Shown here in pieces: positions 42,501 to 52,918 of a stretch of 64,000 bases of DNA. The position numbers and the translations under genes were made by a program. The notes below the pieces were generated by a model, which worked only from the letters and a program-made list of their open reading frames with translations, was not told where the DNA came from and made no database searches. The DNA comes from Amoebophrya sp. A120 (Eukaryota; Sar; Dinophyceae; Syndiniales; Amoebophryaceae): the NCBI GenBank assembly GCA_905178155.1, contig CAJINV010000004.1, positions 6,702,933 to 6,766,932 on the forward strand. Direction: 5' to 3'. Within the stretch, counting starts at the first letter, position 1. Each line of letters begins with the position of its first letter.

Positions 42501-44840
42501 GGCGAATTTCGCTGCAGCGCCAGCGGTATGAACTGCAAAAGCATCGTACTAGTATAAATCGCATGGCAAATTTTCTCAGCATGAGAAAGGAAATTTGTAA
42601 TGCGGACTCGCCTTAACATAAAAAAATTGTCTTGCATACATGCGATTAGTACGAGTACGATACTTTTGCACAGGATAAGCGGTGACGAAGTGGTGTCGAA
42701 AGCGAGATGCAATCCGTCGAAGTTATACCTGTCGATCGTCAGACGGGAAAAATCATTGGAGAAAAATTATGGAAGACTAGTCGCAAACGTGGAGACTTTG
42801 CAATCCAGGTTGAATTTGTTTCGGAGAAAAGTGGCAACGCCCCTGGACGTCAGTTCGACCTCTTTTGGTGGATCCTCGGGCTCAGCTATTGGGCAGCAGG
42901 CAGCAACGATGAAAACAGCTGTTTCGAACAATTTCAACGTTTTGCAGGCTAAGGCGACCGAGACCGAGCAGGAATTGGCGAAGGTGCAGACAAGTGTCGC
43001 GTCGAATGCGAACCTCCTCGCCTCCGCGCTCTTCGCGCGGACGTTTGCGAGTGCGCGGGCGGATCAAAACACGACAGCTACTGCTCCAGGCACAAATAAT
43101 GCCAGCGTTGTAGTTGTCGCGACCCCTCTTGATGTTCCCGTTTCTGGTGGCGGCGGAAGCACTGTTAAAAATGCGCCGTTTTGGCAGGAGTTGGACCGCC
43201 GCAGCCCGCGACTCGATCAAATGATCAACCAAACCCAGGGTTTACAGGAGAAAGTGGCGCCGACAAGTACAACTTCTACTTCTAGAGAGAATAATAGCTC
43301 TACAACTTCTACTTCTTCCAATGGAACCGCAACCACAGCATCAGCAGAAACGGGCCAAGCCAATAACACCGCCACCGGGTCGTCGCTCTCTGTGCGGGAG
43401 CGGGTGCGCAAACTCGAGACGGATTGGGAGGAAGCGAAGCCACTGATCGAGAAAAAAATGGTATCCTGAGTAAAAATGTCCCCACCCCAGAGTTGTCATG
43501 CAGATTTGCGATTACATACAGGAAGATTTGTAATGCGCATCTCCTTCAGGGGCGTTTCCAATCGTGTTTTGGAATTTGTAATGCTGTAAACAGGATAAGC
43601 AGATGGATTTGTGATGCGGTTGTCGTTGCTAACTTGCACTACACTACGGACTGCAACTTGTCATGCGTGACTTCCAAAACTTCTGGATTTGTGTTGCTAA
43701 GTTCCCACCTTGACTCTGGTGTGGGGACGTTTTTACATATGATAAATGGCGAAATTCTCGGAAAACGAACACAAGACTTTGAGTAATCCGGTGGAATACT
43801 TCGTGAATTTGACCGCTTCGGATGTTTTATGCTGTGCAAAACTATCGTACTCGTAGTAATTGCAATCATGCATTACAAATTCCTTTTTCAAGGTAAAACC
43901 GCATTAGAAATATCATTTCTCACACAGGCAGAGGAAATTTGTAATGCATTTATACGAGTACGATACTTCTTGTGCATTGAATATGTTTTGTCGAACGAGA
44001 TGAAGGCGATCATCCTCGGGGTCGCGAAAAACTGGGGAATGGCGGTGAAATTGGGTAGTATGTAGTGAGGTCACCGAACGGTTCTAACCAGGGAGTTTTT
44101 TTGACAGCTACCCTGAAAAACGACCGGCAGTTTTCAAGCGGCCGGAGGCGTTTTTTGACATAAAAATTTTTTAATTATCAAGCGGACGGGGCTTTGCCGT
44201 CAAACAAGCCCGGTCGAAAACTATCGACTCGCACTTGATAAAACGACGCAGGGGAGCCGGCAAAAGGGGCGCCCTTCTGAGGCGCCCGCCGCCTTGGTTT
44301 CTGGCGATTTGGGGCGCCCAAAAAGGGGCGCGCAAAAAACGCGCCCAAAATCAGAACAGCGAAACAGCACGGCACGGCCGCGATTTCGGAGCATTTTGGG
44401 CGGCCGCGAAAGCGGCTGCCTTTTCGCCGGTTTCAGAGCCTGGGAAGCTTTGCAAAAGGCGCCGGCGTGAAAAATAAAAACGCGAAAAAGAAAAAGCGCC
44501 CCAGGCGCGCAAAGCCAATCCGCATGCTATGGGCCCGATTTTCCTTCGCTTTTTGGGCGCCCCCCGTGGCACCCGGATCGGCCCCATAGCATGGGGGCTG
44601 TCCTTCGGAAAGGAATTTCGGTAATTTGCCAAAATTTGCGATGTTTATCAAGCGGCCGCCATACCGTGCGGCCTAACGTTACTCCCGGCGGTATGGCGAG
44701 CCCAGAAAAAGCAAAGCCGCGGCCAAGGCGATGGCCGGCAAGAAAACGCCCACGACCTCACTACCTCCGCCCCGGCGGCTATATTTGGTAGCTCCTCTGC
44801 GGGGGGTGGCAGTGGTGGTGTTGGGTCAGGATCTGTTTGA
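39587..44840 (+). CDS. Secreted Cys-rich repeat protein with coiled-coil tail
   Basis: ATG 39587, with a signal peptide (LRGGWRALVLVWVAGF, cleavage near EASA). Nine exons (39587-40356, 40582-40933, 41089-41533, 41845-41998, 42215-42526, 42683-43461, 43750-43827, 43989-44058, 44792-44840) sum to 3009 nt (1002 residues). Residues ~85-640 hold at least six Cys-rich modules of about 60-90 residues with the pattern C-x-x-F-x-C-x-x-G-F-x-x-x-G-x-F-x-C followed by C-x(3-4)-C, reminiscent of CCP/sushi domains but not identical. N-glycosylation sites (NxS/T) are frequent. The rest is Ser/Thr-rich and helical with no membrane segment. Likely secreted, surface or vesicle matrix protein; a role in host contact would be speculation. 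All eight introns are introners; none is canonical. Confidence 0.7.
40357..40581. mobile_element. Introner-like intron, family B
   Basis: Direct repeat ctgca. Starts tatgagagtgcacaactccc, ends ggttgtgcactctcatg. Confidence 0.9.
40934..41088. mobile_element. Introner-like intron, family A (orientation 1)
   Basis: Direct repeat tgaag. Starts tatcctgtgcaaaagtatcg, ends gatacttctgcaatgcata. Interrupts a Cys-rich module between SLK and CGADG. Confidence 0.9.
41534..41844. mobile_element. Introner-like intron, family F (single copy here)
   Basis: Direct repeat tcaga. Starts tattgcaatgaaaaatgccc, ends gggcacttttcactgtaata. Interior has tttgtattgc, catcacaaa and catgacaaaa. Confidence 0.85.
41999..42214. 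mobile_element. Introner-like intron, family I
   Basis: Direct repeat tgcgt. Starts tatcgcaagaaaaaagtgtt, ends aaaacttttttcgtgggata. Joins TVPTC to VRKQLSAIPP. Confidence 0.8.
42527..42682. mobile_element. Introner-like intron, family A (orientation 2)
   Basis: Direct repeat agcgg. Starts tatgaactgcaaaagcatcg, ends gatacttttgcacaggata. Confidence 0.9.
43462..43749. mobile_element. Introner-like intron, family D (opposite orientation)
   Basis: Direct repeat aatgg. Starts tatcctgagtaaaaatgtcc, ends gggacgtttttacatatgat. Same internal orientation as 37221. Confidence 0.9.
43828..43988. mobile_element. Introner-like intron, family A
   Basis: Direct repeat atgttt. Starts tatgctgtgcaaaactatcg, ends gatacttcttgtgcattgaa. 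Joins TASDVL to SNEMKAII. Confidence 0.85.
44059..44791. mobile_element. Family H element used as a 733-bp intron
   Basis: Direct repeat ggtag (44054-44058, 44787-44791). Starts tatgtagtgaggtcaccg, ends ggcggctatatttggtag. In-frame TAG/TGA stops lie at its left end; removing it restores AVKLG-SSSAGGGSGGVGSGSV and a stop. Same element as 21485-22213. Confidence 0.8.
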
Positions 44841-47800
44841 CGAGTAACAATTTGTCCTCACATCAAGCTGAATATCAATATTCGTATTGTGCTTTTCTTT
44901 TCCACAAAATGAAAAAAGAGCTTTGGTAGCGCAGCTCCCGATGTACGTTTTCTTTTCTCTTGAGGTTGAAATAACGTTCCGTAAGAGGTGTGGAAGATAG
45001 ATCGCCTATTTTCACCAGCACCGGAGCCCATCGCCCGACCTAGAGTTGCGGAACCCGCGTGCATGTCTGATATGTTCGCCAGTGCTGGGAAGGCGGAGTC
45101 GGAGACGAGGGTAGGGGAAAGTATGCCAGCGTAGAACTGAAGTAAGTTTTTTTATCTTCCGAAGAGGGGGCTGCGCAGCGGCTGCGGCGTTTGTTGAGAG
45201 AGAGAGAGAGAGAGAGCGTGCGCGTGTGTTAGAAAGGAGTGACTCGCGCAGCGTTTCGAGTTAGCCGAGTTTTTTTTTCATGAAGACCAGGACGTCCTAT
45301 TTTTGCTTTTATTTTTTAGCAGTGGGCGGCGGTGTTGATGTTGAAGACGCTCAAGCTCCTCCACCGGGACATAAAACCAGGAAGCTTGGTGCTCGCCGAG
45401 GACTTCTGCGGGGCGGGAATCGGTGCCGGATCTCCACACGGCGGCGCGTGCGGGCTTTCCGGTGGAGCGGTTCAGTGTGCAGGACATAATCGAAGAGGGC
45501 GCGGCTCGATTCCTGTGCGCTAACAAGGACACGCAGAAAACCGGCTTTCGCGTTACCCAGCTGGGCGCGGAACTCTTCCCGGGAGCCCAGTCGGGCGGCG
45601 TTCGCCTGGCACGCAAAAGCCCCGAGCACCTGGAAGCCCCCAGCGCGGCGCCGTTCCGCCGCGCGCCCGCGCCGGGGGGGGCACTTCGCAGGCCCTGCGA
45701 ACCATCCAACGCGATACGCCGGGCCGGTTTTGCCCGCCGCCTCCTGCCGTGTTGCTTGAAATTGCCGCGCACGCGTACGCGGCGCGCCCCAGCCAGTGGC
45801 GGCCTGATCCGCTGGCCCGCTTGCTAATTGCCTGGGGTTGACTGTCTGTCCGCGCTGCTGTGTCGCCGCACTGGCGCTGGATGCATGCGGCGCGGCCAGA
45901 ACCGCGGGCGGGCGCTTGAACATCGATCCAGGCCGCCCCGCATTTGGGGGTCGCAGGTTCATCCCCCGCTCACATGACGCACCCGGCCGTATCGAAGTAT
46001 TTCCCTCTGCATCTGAGTACACTGCATGTGCTTAAACGTCTCACCAGCTACGGGCGCATCAGTCCCCACGTCTAGTTGTAGGGCCCATGTCTGATATGTT
46101 CGCCACTGGGAAGCCGGAGTCCATCGGAGTCGAGGGCGCAACAACGTATGCCAGCGCAGTATTGAAATACTTAGTTGTTGGAGGAGGTTTGTTTCTTCCG
46201 CGCCGGAGGGGGCTGTTCCGTGGGTGCGGTGTACATTGAGAGGGAGAACGAGTGGTGCGTGATAGTGCAGTGACTGGAGTGTCGTGTGGAGTTGACCGGG
46301 ATTATTTTCATGAAACGCGAAAGCAGAGAGGACCAGGATATTTTTGCATTACTCCGATCACAAATCCAATCTTCCTCGTCTAGGTTGTGGCTTGAAAATC
46401 ATGGACAATCCGCTGCGGGCGCCGGCCGGTGCGGTCAAACCGCTAAAAGGGGGCGTAATGTCTAGCGAGATCGTGACGAGACAGGGGGCGCGGGCGACCA
46501 TCCAAGGCCGGCGCCCTCCCGGCTCGGGACGCGGTCGATCCGCAATGGACCGGGCAGCCCCTGCGCGAGACCCGATCGCCCGAAAAGGCCAAGAAACCGC
46601 GCTTCGCCGGCTTCGGGCGCTTTCGGAGACGCGCAGGCGCTCCGCTGGTGAAAGCAAGACGCCCCCCGGAGGCGCCCGGGCCTTTCGTCCGACCACAGGG
46701 GATTTTTTCGGGAGGGGCCCGCAGCCGGACAATTCGACCGCGGCAGCTTCCTCGCGCAGGGACTGATGAAGGCCGGGATGAAATTTCACGGCGCAGGTAC
46801 CTCCGCCCGTTCGACGCAGTGCGCGGGGGCAGCGGCAGCCCGCGAGGGAAAAACAGCGGCGGCCATGTGGATTGTCCCGCGGGGCCACCCAGCAGGGCGG
46901 CCGAAGCCCTGCAAACGCGGGCCCGCGACGAGCCGCGCTCGCTGTGTGCGCCGCCTGTTAGTTAAGCAGCTGCTGCCTGGGGTCTGTGGCCATGGGGCGC
47001 GCCCACGTGGTGGCGCGGTTGCCTGTTCCGCTGGGGCTGGCAGGGCGATTCCCTGTTCGCGTTTTTAGTTTTGTTGCATGCCTGCGCCGGCGTTGTCGCG
47101 TGGCCAGTGCATCATCTAGCGGGCGCTTGGACATGCAAGCCGCCCCTTAGCTGCGGGGGGGGAGTCGTGCCCCCCGGTTTCGGCGGCGCGCCGGAAGTGT
47201 ATGTCCGTCTGTGCCGCGGGGTTCTGACGGCCAAGCCGCGCGTCGTTTTATCAAAAATTTTAATGTGGTGAGCAGAGAGAGACCGGGACGACCGGCAGGA
47301 CATGTTCCAGTCGGCTCAGCAGTCAGAGTGCCGGAGGCAGGTGCTGCGTGTTCATGTCGACAAGAAAATCAGCGTCCCAAGGATGCCCCTATTTTAGTCG
47401 CGCCTGTTTTGCAATTGTGACGTGTTGATATTCAATCCACCTGGCTGCAATTATTCGCTCCTTGCCGGTTATTTCTTTTCCACCCTCCCTAAACGAGGGT
47501 ACAACGAAAGCTCGGTTGCTTGCCAGTACTACGCTGCGTTCCTTTCGTATCTTTCTAGAGAGCACGAAGTTAATTATCGGTCCTCGGAATTCAGCAGGCT
47601 CCCTAACGGCGTCCTCTTGGTAGTCTTTGATTGTCGTTCGTGATTTTCGTTGTTCGTGCATGTGAGTATTTCTTTATGAAAGGCAAGCGCTGAGTGATGT
47701 AGGTGTAGCTCTCGTCGGTGATGTTGCAGTTGCTTTTCTGTCGTGCGTGACCATCATTATGTGTACGCTCGTACTTCCACTCGTACCGTGACCGTTTCCA

Positions 47801-48104
47801 CAAGGCTTTTCTTCGTCGGCGCAACTCGTACAATGACAATCTAGGTGGCCTACTGCTCAACTATACCGTACAGCAATTCGTCAATTTGGTTTCGCTTTGT
47901 CGTCGCCCTGATCCCACTGGCCATCTCCTCAAACCAAGGATATTTCTCTTTTCTTGTTCTTCACACACAGGTGGGCGCGAAGTTTGCGGAACCCGTTAAA
48001 GAGATAGCGTCGTAATAAGTAATTGTGTTTCCGTGCAACAAATTTGACTTTATTTTTAGATCGAGTCGCTGCATCTCGCGAGCATATCTTGCTAAAGACC
48101 GACA
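44841..48104. other. GC-rich region with degenerate repeats, no convincing gene
   Basis: Long frames on both strands arise from high GC content and disagree with each other. Two related ~250-bp blocks, starting at the shared atgtctgatatgttcgcca (45062) and atgtctgatatgttcgccac (46087), include similar downstream sequence (tatgccagcg, gggggctg, ttcatgaa). A (GA)n tract lies near 45198-45217. A frame at 45329-45400 contains LKLLHRDIKPGSLVL, resembling a protein-kinase catalytic loop, without the rest of a kinase. Likely decayed gene fragments or mobile DNA. Confidence 0.45.
45320..45410 (+). pseudogene. Possible protein-kinase fragment
   Basis: LKTLKLLHRDIKPGSLVL resembles the HRDxKPxN catalytic loop, with Ser in place of Asn. 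It follows a pyrimidine-rich tttttag that could be a 3' splice site. No glycine-rich loop, VAIK or DFG is found nearby, so at most a relic; chance is possible. Confidence 0.25.
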
Positions 48105-49960
48105 TTAGACAAGGAAAATCGCAGAAGTTCATCAAAAATCGAACACCTCCCTGCCCGGGGCTCCCGGGGAATATAGTTCATTTGCGCGGGCCCCAACCAT
48201 TTCGCATTTCCCCCCTTCGGAGCCCGCCCCGCCATGCGCTGCCGCTGGCATGTGTGTCGTTTTTAGTTCTCACGCCTGCGCATGTACGAGCCGAAGCGAT
48301 CCCAGCACTTGCTCTACAGTCTTGCTCCGATTCAAAGGCGCGCGTCCATGAGAAAACAGCTCCAAGGGGTTCGAAGGTGGTGCGCGTTTACAATGAGTCG
48401 CATTGTTTCGAAAACGTTTCCGGCCCCCATTTCTTGTCCTGTCGCAGCGCGGAGCCCTTCCAGTTTGCCACCTGAATCGCTCGCGCAACCCGAATAATGT
48501 AGAGCAGCACCGCCACATTCACCAGCAGAACCACCCAAAGCGCCAGAAACAAACCAGCAGCCGCCCAGCCCGTTTCCCCGCCCCGGCCCGGCTGTCGGAA
48601 GCGCCGGGCAAAGGCGTCACCGAAAGCGCCGCGGCCCTGTCGGAAATCGCCGGCCGGGGCGGCCGCGATACCAGTGGCGTGGCCCGATGCGGTGCGTTTT
48701 GCATGTGCGGCCACCGTCCGATGGCCGGAGGCCCCCCGAACGTCTCGCCCCAGTTCTGGAAAGCTTCTGGCAGATTCAAAAGCGCGCGGCCCTGAGCCCG
48801 CCTTCGCTGCGACCGGAAGCGTTGCCTGGCGGCCGGGGCGGCGGCCGGTCCGAAGGGAGCAGCCTGGCGCGCCCCGGCGTGGCCCCGGGGCCGCCGGCGT
48901 TCTCTTTGGCCAAAAGCGAAAAGAGCTGCTTCCGCGGCCGCCGGGGGCCCCGGCCGGGCAGCCAAAGGGGCCCCCTTTTTCACAAAAAAAAACACCCCCA
49001 AAAAGCACCCCCCTTGGCAAGCCTTTCCTCCACCTGAAACTGGGGAATTCCGCGCCCAAAAAAGTACCCCCCCAAAGCACCCCCCTGAGGGGCCCCCCGG
49101 CTTCGCCTTCGGACAGGAGTTCCTCCCGGTTTTCCCTTCTCGCCTTTTTTGTTTTGCTGCCCCCATGCCCGCTATATTCCCAGGGCAAGCATGTCCCAAG
49201 ACACCCACGGCCGCACGCTTTTGGAAAAAAGAACGGCGGGCCGCCTCGTCTTCGCAGCCAATGCGGGCACAAGGCCGCGCGCTTTTGCATCTCCCAAAAA
49301 CTTTCCAGAACAGGGGCGAGGCGTTCGGGGTGTCTTCGGCTACCGGACGGAGGCCGCATGCGCAAAACGCATCGCGCCGGCCCGCGCCACTGGTATCGCG
49401 GCCGGCCTTGCCGGCGAATTCCGACAGGGGTGCGCGGACTTCGGGAGCGCATGTGGCCCGGCGCTTCCGGCAACCGGGCCGGGGCGGGGACACGGGCTGG
49501 GGGGCTGCCCGTTTGCTCCTGCGGCTCTGGGTGGTTCTGCTGGTGGATGTAATGTCGCTGCTCTACATTCTTCGGGCTGCTCAAAAGATTCAGGTGGCAA
49601 AGTGGAAGCGTTCTGCGCTGCGACAGGACAAAAAATGGGGCCCCGGAACGTTTTCGGAACAATGGCACCGATTTTAAACGCGCGCCACCTTCGAACGCCT
49701 TCGGGCTGTTCTTTCCTAAGCGCCTACTTTTGAACCGGAGCAGGGCTGCAGAGCAAATGTCGGAGGCGCTTCGGCTCGTACATGCGCAGGCGTGAGAACT
49801 AAAAACGACACACATGCCAGCGGCAGCGCATGGCGGGGCGGGCTCCGCAGGGGGGAAATGCGAAATGGTTGGGGCCCGCGCAAATCAACTACATTCCCCG
49901 GGAGCCCCGGGCAGGGGGGTGTTCGATTTTTGATGAACTTCTGCGATTTTCCTTGTCTAA
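48105..49960. mobile_element. 1.86-kb foldback element with ~0.7-kb inverted arms
   Basis: Termini ttagacaagg and ccttgtctaa are exact inverse copies, flanked by the 5-bp direct repeat cgaca (48100-48104, 49961-49965). The arms (about 48105-48820 and 49245-49960) are diverged inverted copies. Each carries an outward-reading frame that ends at mirror-image positions (stop at 48388 on the minus strand, 49677 on the plus strand) and encodes a similar hydrophobic segment (LWVVLLVNVAVLLYI / LWVVLLVDVMSLLYI) followed by SALRQDKKWGP. The loop between the arms is GC-rich. No transposase motif recognised. Confidence 0.8.
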
Positions 49961-50086
49961 CGACAATTCGTTTTCATATTAGTCCTCCCCAGGACACAAG
50001 GAAGCTGTCTCTCTTAATCCTTGCTTTTTTAGTTCATTTCTCCATCCTTTTCCATATCCTTTTAGCAAAAAGCCTGGCAGCTGCAT

Positions 50087-52918
50087 ATGATGATGGCAGG
50101 TGTCGCGGACGAGCGGGAAGATAATAGTCTCCATGCAAACCAGCAACAGGAGATCACCGAGAAGACGAAGCTACTCCCTTCTCCGACGGGCGAAACCACG
50201 CGAAAGCCTGCGTGGATTGACAAGGAGAAATACGTTACCGCTTCGCAGGGTGTAGTCCTGCAGGCAGCACAGAAGATCGCAACACGGAATCATGTTGCAC
50301 CTACAACAAATTACAACGACGCAGATGGAGATGGAGATTTGGGCGACCACGATACGGCTTTTCAGCAGAAGCTGTACGCACCCTACCTCATCACGTCGAA
50401 ATTCAAAATCTGGTGCGTTTGCGCAGTCTGGATGTATTACGGGATGGTGCTGTCGACTTACGTTGCGTTCACCATTCCACTAGAGGCAATGCGGATGGCA
50501 CCGGCGTGGCAGAGCTCCTTTGTTGTGCTGGAGCGGGTGATCTACGGACTGATGCACTTAACCGCGCCGTTTTTCGGAAAGTATTGATTTCGATTTTTTT
50601 TTGTTTAATATTCCGATGCGATATTATTTCAATTTCATGCCATGTGCCTCGTCTCTGCAAGACGCGAAACACATCCAATTTGCACAACAACGAACGATCT
50701 GTCTCAACACCAGGCTTTCAGACGAGACCCGGCACCCGTGGGGCAAGCGCCGACCTCTGCTCGTCGCGGGTGCGTTTCTGCTCCTGGCCTCGCACACGAT
50801 GCTGTTTTTTGCCTCCGACAGGTTACAGATGTACACGTATCTCTTCGCCCTCGCCGGCGCCATGGTGGCCAAGAACCTTATCATTGCCTGCACCTCGGGG
50901 TATTTGGCCGATGTGGTGCCGAAGGAGCTGTCTTCCACCGTGTCTGGGATTACCACACTGCAGTGCGCCACGGGGTGTCTGATTGGTATCCTGTGCAAAA
51001 GTATCGTATTCGTACTACTTGCAAATATGCATGACAAATTTTTTTCCTAAGGAAAACAGCATTACAAATTCCACTTTCCTTCTTGCCAAAATTTGTATAT
51101 GCAATTTATACTAGTACGACTACGACACTTTTGCAATGCATAATTGGGTTCGGGCTGCAATATCTCCTCGCCTCCACCGCGGTCAAGTTTACATACGTCT
51201 ACGTAACCGGGTTCTACATGCTTGGCGCCCTGCTTTTCTTCTTCGTGGCGTCGGAGCCGCCGAGCGACGTGCAGAGCCTGCAGCGGTTGCGACAGGAATT
51301 TGAGAAGGAAAACACCCACACTGGTGCTAGAAGTACGACTACCCAGGAGATCGGGATTCCTGCACCATCAACCCCTATTACTCCCTCGACCACGGCGCAA
51401 CATTCGGCGACCGATACGGAGTCCGTTGCGAGCAGCCACTTAGTACAGAATGAAGCGGCGGACGACTACTACACGAACCGGCAGCCAAGATACAACAGCA
51501 CCAACCTCCACGCCAGTCTGGCGGACCGCTCAACGCGGGCACCGTCTTTATTATCCTCGCGCGGGCCGACGTTGCAGCGCAGCGGGTACAGCAGCGACGG
51601 GCAAACCAGCGGCATGACAGACGATACGGAAGATTCTGATGCTTATATGAACAACCGCGCGGAAGACATCATTGACACACACATGCGGTACACGCACTAC
51701 AACAGTGTCGCGGTGGTTGCAAATTCGACGAATGGGGCCAGTGGCGACAACTATGATAACCCTCGCGACCACCCAGCAGTAGACCAACGGAGAGCACAAC
51801 AGGAACAGACCCGTATAGCACGAGAGCATCACTCGGTTGGAGAAGGGCAGCCACTCGATGAACACTATCAGAAGTTGATGACGCAGCACCAGGATCAGCA
51901 CAACAATTTGGATTCGAACGTCGACAAAACAAAGGGGGAGCACGGCGAAAATAAAAATGCTTCTTGGTCTTCCAATACCACCACCTGCTGCACCAGTCTC
52001 GCCGCTGCTTCGCAGTATATGTCGTCCTTTTGGAGCACTTTCTGGCACGCGCTTACCATTTCACCGGACTACCAGTATCTGGTGCTGGTTCGGATTTTCT
52101 TTTACGCCGGCTGCAGTTCCATGAGCATGTTTCTGTTCTACCTGCGGGACGCACTCCATGTCCCTACTAAGGCAGAGGGGATTCAAAAACTCTCGTCCCT
52201 CGCCATGATTAGCCAGTGTGCGATCATTGTTGTCGCGGTGGGTGCCACGCTGTTGACAAGTCGGGTGTACGCACAGAAGATGCTAATTTTCCTCGGACTG
52301 GGGGCCATGATGCTGACATTTCTGACGTTGTCTTTCTTACCCATGTTGACTCCGGAATACGCGAACTTGCACAACAAGAACGTCTATGTGGAACAGGACA
52401 GCAGTCCTACATCAAGTTCGCTGCTAACGGAATCCACTTTGTCTATGATCGTACACGTGGGCGGCTTCGGGTACGGCCTGGGCACGGGGTGCATGGCGGT
52501 GGGGGACATGGGGCTCGCTCTGAAGCTTGTTCCGGCCGGGGTAGGAAACGGAGCGGCCATGAGCATTTTCGGCCCGAGCATCACCTACGGGTTTGTCCTC
52601 GGCAGCATAATGATCGGGACGGTCTTGCAGTATTTTAAAATACCTGGTGGCGCGGAGGACAAGGAACACTCCGCCGTGGAGCTGGCTACGGCGGCAAGCC
52701 GGAAGCAACAACCGCTCGACCACATGGCCTCGACCACAGCGCCGCCGACTTCCAAGGCAGATTTCAATGGAGTTTTGTGGGAGCCGGGCTACACCGAGGG
52801 CGGGCACCAAGTGATAGCGATGTGCTCCCTGGTTCTGTGTGGGATTTCCGCCGCGCTGCTGTACACCGTGGACACGCGTCGGGCGCTCGCGAAGACCGCG
52901 AATGGGGAGCAGGAATAG
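50087..52918 (+). CDS. MFS transporter, GPH/SLC45-like, copy 1
   Basis: ATG 50087; exons 50087-50580, 50714-50986 and 51148-52918 sum to 2538 nt (845 residues), stop TAG. A cytosolic N-terminus of ~95 residues precedes about 12 hydrophobic segments in two halves separated by a ~230-residue polar loop (Ser/Thr/Asp/Gln-rich). The loop between TM2 and TM3 carries SDETRHPWGKRRP, the MFS motif (D..G.RRP) as seen in sucrose/GPH-type carriers; LADVVPKELSSTVSG and the second-half FFYAGCSSMSMFLFYLRDAL are also carrier-like. The substrate cannot be read from sequence; sugar or related solute is a guess. One GT-AG intron and one introner. The duplicate at 54221 lies 1.3 kb downstream in the same direction. 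Confidence 0.8.
50581..50713 (+). other. Canonical GT-AG intron shared with the paralogue
   Basis: GGAAA|gtattg..acaccag|GCTTTC between FFGK and LSDETRHPWGKRRP. The intron at 55179-55407 has the same position and phase. Confidence 0.9.
50987..51147. mobile_element. Introner-like intron, family A (orientation 1)
   Basis: Direct repeat attgg. Starts tatcctgtgcaaaagtatcg, ends gacacttttgcaatgcata. Splits CLIG from FGLQYLLAS; the paralogue has an independent insertion about 10 nt downstream. Confidence 0.95.

Noticed and set aside
45351-46022. 223-residue minus-strand frame in the GC-rich block
   Set aside because: Conflicts with equally long plus-strand frames; composition reflects GC bias only.
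48388-49815. 475-residue minus-strand open frame (and overlapping 324- and 292-residue frames)
   Set aside because: They run through the foldback element's arms and GC-rich loop on both strands; only the hydrophobic ends mirrored between arms look potentially meaningful.
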